A stretch of 64,000 bases of DNA from G965213525 sp965213525 (GTDB lineage: Bacteria; Actinomycetota; Acidimicrobiia; Acidimicrobiales; Poriferisodalaceae), in assembly GCA_965213525.1 (NCBI GenBank), contig OZ243889.1, forward strand, positions 62,001 through 126,000, read 5' to 3'. The notes beneath the pieces were generated by a model. That model was not told where the DNA came from and searched no databases. It was given only the letters and a program-made list of their open reading frames with translations. Below, piece by piece: positions 43,051 through 51,600 of the stretch (its first letter is position 1; each line of letters opens with the position of its first letter). The translations under genes and the position numbers were made by a program.

Positions 43051-43989
43051 CTAGGACGCAGCGGGGGTGACGACCCTAGCGCCGGCGTCGACGACGGGCT
43101 CATCGTGCCAGGCCGCCACGTAGCGGGCGATCCGCTCACCGAAGGCGGCGGGGCGCTCGACGTAGAGCCGTGAGCCGAGCGACAGGGCCTGGGCCTCGAG
43201 CTGAGCGCGGGCGGCGGCGATCTTGGTGCGGGCGGCGGCCACGTCCTCCAACGCCATCGCGGTCATCATCGGGTCGTCGAACAGGGCTTCGACCACGTCG
43301 AGGTCGTGGGCCTCGCCGAGCAGGTCCCCCAGATCGGAGAAGGCCTGGCGCAACGGGCCGAGCACGACCGGCGCGGCGGGGCCGACGACCTCGAGGTGGT
43401 GACGGGTGTACTTGGCCCGCTTGCGCCAGTCGTGGAAGCGGTCCCCGGTCGGGGCGGTCCGAACGTCGGCCAGGGCGCGTCGACCGCGGCGGTAGACGGC
43501 GACGACCCCCGGCGTCAGGTCGGCGGGGCCGTGCAGGTCGAGGCGCCAGTCGCCGACGGCGTCTCGGACCTCAGCCAGCGCCTCACGGGCGGCGCCGATC
43601 CGTGCGTCGCCGGCGCTCACCCCGTCGAGGACGTCGGCCCTGCGCTCATCGAGCACCTCGACGAGGGCGTCCAGCTCGCCGCCGTCAGTGAGGTCGCCGA
43701 GCTCGGCGACGCTGTCGCGGAGGGCGGACGCGTCTCGCAGCGGCGAGAGGCGACGGGCGGCGTCGCGGACATCGGCGTTGGCCCGGCGGTACGTGCGCTT
43801 GCGCATCGCAGGGCCCACCATCCGCAGCACCGCCCGGCACTCCTTGCACCGCTTGCGAGCCTGGTGCACGGCGCTCTCGGGATCGTCGTCGAGGCTGTCG
43901 AGGGCGTGGACGGCCCGGTCGAGGCAGTCCACCAGGATGCGGCGGACCCCGACATCGATGGGTTCGTCTCGCTGCAGCTCGGGGGCCAC
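43051..43989 (-). CDS. CHAD domain protein
   Basis: This is a 312-residue, all-helical CHAD domain protein. Conserved histidines and basic residues are visible: SAVHQARKRCKECRAVLRMV near the N-terminus and DRFHDWRKRAKYTRHHLEVVGP in the middle. CHAD domains bind inorganic polyphosphate and are often found near polyphosphate or phosphate metabolism genes. Here there is no CYTH partner domain on the same chain. Pyruvate phosphate dikinase is the closest phosphate-linked neighbour. GTG 43989 was selected because the domain begins nearby and upstream residues look like noise. A short gap separates it from the flavoprotein gene upstream on the same strand. Confidence 0.87.
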   Translation of the reverse strand: MAPELQRDEPIDVGVRRILVDCLDRAVHALDSLDDDPESAVHQARKRCKECRAVLRMVGPAMRKRTYRRANADVRDAARRLSPLRDASALRDSVAELGDLTDGGELDALVEVLDERRADVLDGVSAGDARIGAAREALAEVRDAVGDWRLDLHGPADLTPGVVAVYRRGRRALADVRTAPTGDRFHDWRKRAKYTRHHLEVVGPAAPVVLGPLRQAFSDLGDLLGEAHDLDVVEALFDDPMMTAMALEDVAAARTKIAAARAQLEAQALSLGSRLYVERPAAFGERIARYVAAWHDEPVVDAGARVVTPAAS

Positions 43990-44077
43990 TGGTCGTGCCT
44001 CGTTCGTGTGGGTCGGCAGGGTCGGACTTCGGCGGTGCCCGACCCGCCTGCTGGCCAAACCCCGGGCGACCCGATCC

Positions 44078-44965
44078 TCAGTGCCCGGCGCGGCCCCGCT
44101 TCCAGTAGCCCCGCACCGTGGCGTGGGATCGGAGGACGCCCCGCTCGTCGAACAGGTGACCGCGGATGCGCTGCACCGCCGCCGCCTCCCCGGCCACCCA
44201 CCAACGGGTGGCGGCGTCGATCTCGACGGCCCGAACGGCGGCCAGCATCGCCGCACCCGGCGCCGCAGCGTCGTCGAGCACGTGCCAGCTGAACCGCACC
44301 CCGGCGCCGGCTGCGGTCTCGGCCCCGCCCGCGGTCTCGGCCCCGGCCCCGGCCTCGGCCCCGGCCTCGGCCCCGGCCCCGGCTGCGGTCTCGGCCCCGC
44401 CCGCGGTCTCGGCCCCGGCAGTCAGGTCGTGGCGGGCTGAGGCGTCGGCGACCTCGACGTGCACCTCGGCCATGATCCCTGCGGGCATCCACTCGACCAG
44501 CTGGCTCATCGCCGGGATCGCCGTCTCGTCACCGACGAGCACGAGTCGCTCGGCGGTCTCGTCGACGACGTATCCCCGACCGGTGCCCGCCACCGCAGCT
44601 CGGTCACCCACCGACGCACCGGCCGCCCACGCCGAGGCGGCCCCGGCGCCGTGATCGACCACCCACAGCTCGAGCTCGAGGGCCTCAACGTCCATGCGGC
44701 GCGGCGTGAAGGTGCGGATGGTGGGACGAGACCCGTCGTCGCACAAGAACTCGTTGCCGTTCCAGGTGAGCTCTGGCACCCGCTCGGCACCCTCGGCGGG
44801 CAGCAGCAGCCGGACGCTGGCCGCAGGGGCGTCGACCCTCAACCCGGCGAGGGGCTCCCCGCCCAGGGTCACCCTGGTCATCCGGGGGGTCAGGCGGGCC
44901 GAGCCGACGACCTCGACGGGTCGGAACGACGGCGGTTCCCGGCGCACCCGGGTCGGTGCGCTCAC
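44078..44965 (-). CDS. siderophore-interacting (ViuB-like) flavoprotein
   Basis: This is a 295-residue FAD-binding protein of the siderophore-interacting (SIP) family. It reduces ferric siderophores so that iron is released in the cytoplasm. The FAD motif is RTFTPRR (residues 84-90), preceded by a beta-barrel VRLLLP. LVLVGDETAIPAMSQLVEWMP and RWWVAGEAAAVQRIRGHL are the NAD(P)H-side motifs, with GYWKRGRAGH at the end. Between them there is a Gly/Ala/Glu-rich repeat (AETAGGAETAAGAG, twice) that is not typical. GTG 44965 overlaps the stop of the dikinase gene. No siderophore transporter is seen here. Confidence 0.88.
   Translation of the reverse strand: MSAPTRVRREPPSFRPVEVVGSARLTPRMTRVTLGGEPLAGLRVDAPAASVRLLLPAEGAERVPELTWNGNEFLCDDGSRPTIRTFTPRRMDVEALELELWVVDHGAGAASAWAAGASVGDRAAVAGTGRGYVVDETAERLVLVGDETAIPAMSQLVEWMPAGIMAEVHVEVADASARHDLTAGAETAGGAETAAGAGAEAGAEAGAGAETAGGAETAAGAGVRFSWHVLDDAAAPGAAMLAAVRAVEIDAATRWWVAGEAAAVQRIRGHLFDERGVLRSHATVRGYWKRGRAGH
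44307..44418. repeat. 40-bp direct repeats inside the siderophore-interacting gene
   Basis: A 40-bp sequence at 44307-44346 is repeated at 44379-44418, with short CCTCGGCCCCGG units between. It is in frame and adds an Ala/Gly/Glu-rich stretch to the flavoprotein. The length is a multiple of three, so the protein is preserved. It probably expanded by slippage. Confidence 0.75.
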
Positions 44966-47664
44966 CCCAGCGCGGCCTGGGCCGCGGCCAGGCGGGCCAC
45001 CGGGATGCGGAACGCCGAGCAGCTCACGTAGTCGAGGCCCATGTCGTGGCACTGGGCGATCGAGGCGGGGTCACCGCCGTGCTCGCCGCACACCCCGGTC
45101 TCCAGGTCAGACCGGATGCGGCGCGCTCCGTCCAGCGCGATGCGCATCAACTGGCCGACCCCGTCGGCGTCGATGGTGGCGAAGGGGTTGTCCTCCAGCA
45201 GGCCTGCGGACAGGTAGTCGAGCAGGAACGCCGCTTCGGCGTCGTCGCGACTGATGGCGAAGGTGGTCTGGGTCAGATCGTTGGTGCCGAAGCTCAAGAA
45301 GTCGGCGTGGACGGCGATGGCGTCAGCGGTGAGGGCGGCGCGGGGCACCTCGATCATCGTGCCGACGAGGTAGGGCACCTGCCGGCCGGTCTCGGCGGCG
45401 ACCATATCGGCCACCTCGTCGATGATGGCGCGCTGGCGGCGCAGCTCCTCGGCGTGGCTGACCAGGGGGACCATGAGCTCGGGGCGGGGGTCACCGCCGT
45501 CGGCGGCCACCGCGATCGCGGCCTCGAACACCGCCCGGGCCTGCATGCGGGTGAGGTCGGGCAGCTTCAGCCCGAGTCGCACGCCTCGCAGGCCGAGCAT
45601 CGGGTTGGATTCCGACAGCTCCTCGACCCGTGCCGACATCGCCCGCACCTCGGTGAGCTCGGCCACGAGGCGCTCCACGGTGGCGAGGTCCCCGGCGCGC
45701 ACCAGTCGCAGCTGTAGGTCGGCCTCGGTGCGCAGCAGCTCGCGCCACCCCGGGAGGAACTCGTGCAGGGGCGGGTCGAGCAGGCGGATGATGACGGGCA
45801 GGCCGTCCATGGCCCGCAGGATGCCCTCGAAGTCGCTGCGCTGGAGGGGCAACAGGGCGTCGATCGCCTCGCGCTGCTCGGCCGTGGTGGGCGCGGTGAT
45901 CATCCGGCGGACCAACGGCAGGCGGTCCTCGCCGAAGAACATGTGCTCGGTGCGGCACAGCCCGATGCCGGTCGCGCCGTAGCGACGGGCCCGTTCGGCC
46001 TCCTCGGGGTCGTCGGCGTTGGCCCGCACGTCGAGGCGCCGCAGGTCATCGGCCCACGACAGCAACGTCGCCAGCCAGTCGTTGTCGAGATCTGGGGCGA
46101 CGGTGTCGAGTCGGCCCGCGTAGACGCGTCCGGTGGTGCCGTCGATCGACACCCAGTCGCCCTCGCTGATCGCGCGTCCGGCGATGGTGAGGTGCCGGGC
46201 TGCGAGGTCGATGACGATGTCGGTCGCCCCGGTCACCGCCGGCTTGCCGAACTGGCGGGCGACGAGGGCGGCGTGGCTGGTCCGCCCGCCGCTCGAGGTC
46301 AGGATGCCGACCGCAGCGAGCATGCCGTGCACGTCATCGGGCTTGGTGTCGGGCCGCACGAGCAGCACCTGGCGGCCCTCGGACCCCCAGCGCTGGGCAA
46401 GGTCGGCGTCGAAGGCGACCTGGCCGACCGCCGCCCCCGGCGAGACGTTGAGGCCCTCGGTGATCGGTTCGATCTCGGCCAGCGCGCTCGGCGGGAACTG
46501 GGGGTGAAGGAACACGTCGACCTGGGCGGGGCTGACCCGTCGCACGGCCTCGGTCCGGTCGATGAGCCCCTCGCCGGTGAGATCGACGGCGATGCGCACC
46601 GCAGCCTGAGCCGTGCGCTTGCCGTTGCGGGTCTGCAACAGCCACAGCCGGTCGTCTTCGATCGTGAACTCGATGTCTTGCATGTCGCGGTGGTGGTGCT
46701 CGAGGCGCCGGGCGTGCGCGGCGAGCTCGCGAGCGGCGTCGGGGAAGACGTCGGCGAGCTCGGCGATGGGGCGGGTGCGGCGGGTGCCGGCCACCACGTC
46801 CTCGCCCTGGGCGTTGACGAGGAAGTCGCCCTCGAGGCGGGGTTCGCCGCTGGTGGCGTCGCGCGACATCGCCACCCCGGTGGCCGAGCGGTCGCCGGTG
46901 TTGCCGAACACCATGGTCATCACGTTGACCGCGGTGCCGAGGTCGTGGGGGATGTCCGCCGCCACGCGGTACGCACGGGCTCGTCGGGAGTCCCAGCTGG
47001 CGAACACCGCCTCGATGGCCGAGCGGAGCTGGTCGTGGGGGTCCGCCGGGAACGGCTCGCCGGTGCGGGTGGTGATGACCCGTCTGAAGCGGTCGAGCAC
47101 CCGGCGCAGCGACTCGGCGTCGAGGTCGCCGTCGTGGGCGGCGGCGTTCGCCTCCCGCTCGTCGTGCAGCACCCGCTCGAACGCCTCGTCGTCGACGCCC
47201 AGCACGACGCCGCCGAACATCTGGACGAGGCGACGGTGGCTGTCGATGACGAACCGGGCGTCGCCGGTGCGACGGACCATGGCGTCAGCGACCACGTCGT
47301 TGAGCCCGACGTCGAGGATCGTGTCCATCATCCCCGGCATCGAGAACTTGGCCCCCGAGCGGACCGACACCAACAGGGGGTCGTCCTTGCCGCCGAAGCG
47401 CCGACCGGTGGCTCGCTCGAGGCGCCCGACGGCGGCGAGCACCTCGTCCCACAGCCCGTCGGGCATGGCGCCCTCGGTGACGTAGGCGTTGCAGGCCTCG
47501 GTGGTGATGGTGAACCCGGGGGGGACAGGTGCGCCGATCGCAGCCATGTCCGCCAGGTTGGCGCCCTTGCCGCCAAGGAGGCCACGCACCTGCTCCCAGT
47601 CGCCCCCGACGCTCGCTCGGGCGGCGTCGAGGTCGTCGAACCCGTAGATCCAGCGCTGCGCCAT
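44962..47664 (-). CDS. ppdK: pyruvate, phosphate dikinase
   Basis: This is a 900-residue enzyme that interconverts pyruvate, ATP and Pi with PEP, AMP and PPi. An N-terminal ATP-grasp part has GGKGANLADMA and MDTILDVGLND. The swivelling domain carries catalytic His464 in SGGRTSHAALVARQFGKPAV. The C-terminal TIM barrel has GIGLCRTEHMFF and the acid/base Cys859 in GVCGEHGGDP. Length and motifs match the bacterial PPDK family. ATG 47664 has a strong GGGGGAGG ribosome site. The enzyme is cytoplasmic and can favour gluconeogenesis or PPi-linked glycolysis. It is divergent from the crotonase gene. The flavoprotein gene overlaps its end. Confidence 0.97.
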   Translation of the reverse strand: MAQRWIYGFDDLDAARASVGGDWEQVRGLLGGKGANLADMAAIGAPVPPGFTITTEACNAYVTEGAMPDGLWDEVLAAVGRLERATGRRFGGKDDPLLVSVRSGAKFSMPGMMDTILDVGLNDVVADAMVRRTGDARFVIDSHRRLVQMFGGVVLGVDDEAFERVLHDEREANAAAHDGDLDAESLRRVLDRFRRVITTRTGEPFPADPHDQLRSAIEAVFASWDSRRARAYRVAADIPHDLGTAVNVMTMVFGNTGDRSATGVAMSRDATSGEPRLEGDFLVNAQGEDVVAGTRRTRPIAELADVFPDAARELAAHARRLEHHHRDMQDIEFTIEDDRLWLLQTRNGKRTAQAAVRIAVDLTGEGLIDRTEAVRRVSPAQVDVFLHPQFPPSALAEIEPITEGLNVSPGAAVGQVAFDADLAQRWGSEGRQVLLVRPDTKPDDVHGMLAAVGILTSSGGRTSHAALVARQFGKPAVTGATDIVIDLAARHLTIAGRAISEGDWVSIDGTTGRVYAGRLDTVAPDLDNDWLATLLSWADDLRRLDVRANADDPEEAERARRYGATGIGLCRTEHMFFGEDRLPLVRRMITAPTTAEQREAIDALLPLQRSDFEGILRAMDGLPVIIRLLDPPLHEFLPGWRELLRTEADLQLRLVRAGDLATVERLVAELTEVRAMSARVEELSESNPMLGLRGVRLGLKLPDLTRMQARAVFEAAIAVAADGGDPRPELMVPLVSHAEELRRQRAIIDEVADMVAAETGRQVPYLVGTMIEVPRAALTADAIAVHADFLSFGTNDLTQTTFAISRDDAEAAFLLDYLSAGLLEDNPFATIDADGVGQLMRIALDGARRIRSDLETGVCGEHGGDPASIAQCHDMGLDYVSCSAFRIPVARLAAAQAALG

Positions 47665-47791
47665 CTGATCCTCCCCCGTCCCGCCTGGACGGAGGTTACG
47701 ACGGCGGCTCCCAAGGTCGGGTCTGGCCGTCGGCGTGGCGTGGCGACGGGGACCTCCTGGCGAGGCGCGTTCGGGCGGCTCGCTACGGTGA

Positions 47792-48619
47792 GTGACGATG
47801 ACCTCGTCGGACTGGTTCGAGCGACACCCCGGGTTGGCCTTCGAACGTCATCCCCACGGGGTGCTGGTCATCACCATCTCCCGACCAGCACGTCACAACG
47901 CCGTCGACCAGGCGTTGCACCGGTCACTCGGGCGGGTGTGGCTCGACGTCGACGACGACCCCGACGTACGGGTCGCGGTGATCACGGGCGAGGGCGACGC
48001 CTTCTCGGCGGGCGGCGACCTGGCCTGGCTCGACGACACCGTCGGCGATCACGCCGCGGTCGTGGCCACGATGCACGAGGCAGCGGCGATCGTCGAGCGG
48101 ATGACGTCGTGTCACAAGATCATCGTCTCGGCCATCAACGGCGCCGCGGTGGGGGCCGGGCTGAGCGTGGCGCTCATGGCCGACATCTCGATCGCGGCGC
48201 GCGAGGCCCGGATCTCTGATGGTCACCTCCGTCTCGGGGTCGCTGCGGGCGACCACGCCGCCATCGTGTGGCCGCTGCTGTGCGGCATGGCCAAGGCCAA
48301 GCACCTGCTGCTCACCAGCGCCTTCCTCGACGGAGCGACCGCCGACCGCATCGGTCTGGTCTCGATGTCGGTGCCCCGTGACGAGCTGATCGTGACCGCC
48401 ATGAGGGTTGCGACCCAGATCGCCACGGGCCCCCAGGACGCCGCCCGGTTCACCAAGCGGGCCATGAACCTCTGGCTCGACCAGGCCCGCCCGAGCTTCC
48501 ACGCCAGCCTCGCCCTCGAGATGCTGGGCTTCTTGGGCCCCGACGCCGCCGAGGGCATCGCTGCGCTGCGCGAGCGACGCCGACCGGTGTTCGTCGAGGA
48601 CCCCGAGCCCAGCCCCTGA
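47792..48619 (+). CDS. crotonase-superfamily protein with altered active site
   Basis: This is a 275-residue crotonase-fold protein. The CoA-binding oxyanion-hole segments are present: SAGGDLAWLDD and NGAAVGAGLSVALMAD. In ordinary enoyl-CoA hydratase the two catalytic glutamates lie in GGGCE and FGQPE. Here the aligned segments are GAGLS and ISDGH, giving Ser and His. It therefore should not be a classic hydratase; it may be an isomerase, hydrolase or decarboxylase-type family member, or act by another residue. ATG 47798 is an alternative start. It stands alone, divergent from pyruvate phosphate dikinase and just before the helicase gene. The acyl-CoA substrate is unknown. Confidence 0.83.
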   Translation: MTMTSSDWFERHPGLAFERHPHGVLVITISRPARHNAVDQALHRSLGRVWLDVDDDPDVRVAVITGEGDAFSAGGDLAWLDDTVGDHAAVVATMHEAAAIVERMTSCHKIIVSAINGAAVGAGLSVALMADISIAAREARISDGHLRLGVAAGDHAAIVWPLLCGMAKAKHLLLTSAFLDGATADRIGLVSMSVPRDELIVTAMRVATQIATGPQDAARFTKRAMNLWLDQARPSFHASLALEMLGFLGPDAAEGIAALRERRRPVFVEDPEPSP

Positions 48620-48674
48620 GGTCGATGCGTCGCCCAGTTCTCTGCGAGGCGTCCCGGTGGGAGACGCTGGACGG

Positions 48675-51600
48675 GTGCAGGGGAGCGCCGGTGAGCTGCG
48701 GCAGCGGTTGAGGGACGTCGGCTGGGCCGATGCCCATCGCCTGCGGCGCCGGCTCGACCGCGCTCGACGCATCCGTGATCCCCGTCGCAGACGGTCCAGG
48801 TTGGACGAGATCGCTCGTGACCTCGCGGCCGCCGAGGCGCTCGTGCACCGTCGGGCGGCCTCGGTGCCGGTGCTGGGTTGGCCCGAGGACCTGCCGATCA
48901 CGGCGCACCGCCAGCAGATCATCGACGTGCTGGGCGAGCACCAGGTCGTCGTCGTGGTGGGTGACACGGGGTCGGGCAAGAGCACCCAGTTGCCCAAGGC
49001 GCTGCTCGCGGCGGGCAAGGGGGTGCGCGGCGTCATCGCCCATACCCAGCCCCGCCGCCTGGCCGCCCGGGCGGTGGCCGAGCGCCTGGCCGGCGAGCTC
49101 GGCGTCGACGTCGGCGGGCCCATCGGGTGGACGGTCCGCTTCGACGACCGTTCTGGCCCCGACACGCTCGTGCGGGTCCTGACCGAGGGCGTGCTGGTCA
49201 ACGAGTTGACCCGTGACCCCATGCTGCGCCGCTACGACGCGGTCATCGTCGACGAGGCCCACGAGCGCACCCTCGACGTCGATCTGTTGCTGGCCCACCT
49301 GCAGCGGATCCTGCCCCGCCGGCCCGAGCTGCAGGTCGTGATCACCTCGGCGACCCTGGACGCCGGGCGTCTCGCCGATCACTTCGGCGCCCCCGTGGTG
49401 AGCGTGCAGGGCCGGGGTCACCCGGTGGAGGTGCGGTACCGGCCCTGGGAGCCGGCTCCCGACGGCCCAGACGTCGACGACGACGAGGCAACGGCACAAC
49501 CGGGGGGGGAGGGGGCCGGCACCCTCGGCGAGGCCGTGGCCGGCGCCGTCGGTGAGCTGGTGGCAGAGGGGCCGGGCGACATCTTGGTCTTCTGCAGCGG
49601 CGAGCGCGAGATCGACGAGGCGATCGAGGCGGTCGAGGGTCGGCACGCCGATGTCGTCGAGGTCGTGGCCCTGCACTCCCGCCTTCCCTCCGCTGATCAA
49701 CGCCGAGCTCTCGAGCCCGGCGCCAGCCAACCCGGTGGGGGTGGGGTGCGGCGGGTGGTCGTGGCGACCAACATCGCCGAGACGTCGCTCACCGTGCCCG
49801 GCGTCCGCTTCGTCGTGGACGGCGGCACGGCCCGCATCGCCCGCTCGTCGGGGCGCTCGGGCCTCCAGCGCCTGCCGATCGAGCCGATCTCCCAGGCGTC
49901 GGCGGCCCAACGCGCAGGACGTTGCGGGCGGCTCGGTCCCGGGGTCTGCATCCGGTTGTACGCCGAGGACGATCTGATCGCCCGCCCCGCTCACACCGAA
50001 CCCGAGATCCGTCGCACCGATCTGGCGGCCGTGGTCCTGCGGTTGGCGTCGATGGGGGTCAGACGAGCGGACGAGCTGGACTTCGTCGATCCCCCCGAGC
50101 GGATGGCGCTGCGGGCCGCCGAGCGTCGCCTCGTCGAGCTCGGTGCCCTCGAACCCGACGCTGGCCCGTTGGGTGAGCGCCTTACCGAGATCGGACGTCG
50201 CCTGGCTCGCCTGCCGGTCGATCCCCGGCTCGGGCGGGTGCTCGTGCAGGCCGAGCGAGAGGGGTGCCTCGACGAGGCCGTCGTCGTGGTCGCCGGCCTG
50301 TCGGTGGGTGAGGTCCACCCGGGGGCCAGAGGTTCGCGGACCCCGGCGGTGGGACCTGCGCCAGGCCCACAGGATCAACCCCGGGCGGACCCCGCCGGGA
50401 CGTCTGCACCGTCGCCTCCCGCCCCGGGGGTGCAGCACAGCTCGGATCTGGTCGCCATGTTGGAGCGGTGGGAGCACCTCGAGCAGCTGCGCGCCCAGCT
50501 GCCGTCACGGGCCTTCCGCCGACGATGCGCGACAGAGGGCCTGCACCACCAGCGGGTGCGCGACTGGCAAGACCTCGTCGCCCAGTTGCGGCGCATCGTC
50601 GCCCAGTCGGCCCAGTCGGCCCAGTCGGCCCAGTCGGCCCAGTCGGCCCAGTCGGCCCAGTCGGGACCGGCGGGCCGGTCGGGACCGGCGGGCCGACGTG
50701 GGGCGATCGCGCCCGAGCGGGCCGGGGGCCGACGTGGGCGCCGGCGCAGGCGCACGGGGGGCGGGGCAGACCCCGGGCGGCGAGCGTATGAGGAGGCAGG
50801 CCGGGTGCAGGTCGAGGACGGGGCGGTTCGCGCCGAGGGGAGGTCAGCGAGCGCCGGCGACGGGGCCGCGCGCCGACACGACGCCCTGCACCGCAGCGTC
50901 CTGGCCGGGTTCGTGTCCCACGTCGGGCACCGCGACCGGCGGCGGGGTGAGCACCGGGGGGTCAGGGGACTGCGGTTCCGCCTGCGCCGCCAGAGTGCGG
51001 TCCCGGCATCGGCCCCCTGGGTGGTCGCTGTCGAGCTCGTCTCGGCCGAGCAGACGACGGGTTCGATGGCGGCACGGGTGCGGCCCGAGTGGATCGAGGA
51101 GCTCGCCGGCGATCTGGTCGAGCGCAGCTGGTCCGAGCCGTGGTGGGACGCCGCCCCTGGCCGGGCGCTGGTCTCCGAGCGGGTGCGCCTCGAGGGGCTG
51201 ACCCTGGTCCCCCGACGTCGGGTGCCCCTCACCCGCGCGGATCCCGTGGGGGCCCGGGCGATGTTCATCGAGCACGCCCTGGTGCGAGGCGAGTGGGATC
51301 GGCGACCTGGGCTGGTCGACGACAACCGTGAGGCCGTGGCCGCCGCCGCCCGCCTGGCTGTGCGGGCTCGACGGCCCGACCTGGTCGTCGACAGCACCGA
51401 TCTGGCCCGCCACTACGACCACCGCCTCGGCCCCGAGATCGACTCGGGAGCCGCCTTCGTGTCGTGGTGGCGTCGATCTCGCGCCGCCGGTGGCCCCACC
51501 CTCGAGCTCACCGCCGAGGGTCTGCTCGCCGGAGCCGACCCGCCGCTGGACCTCGCCGCCCATCCCGACACGTGGCCGGGCGCCCCCGAGCTGGCGCTGT

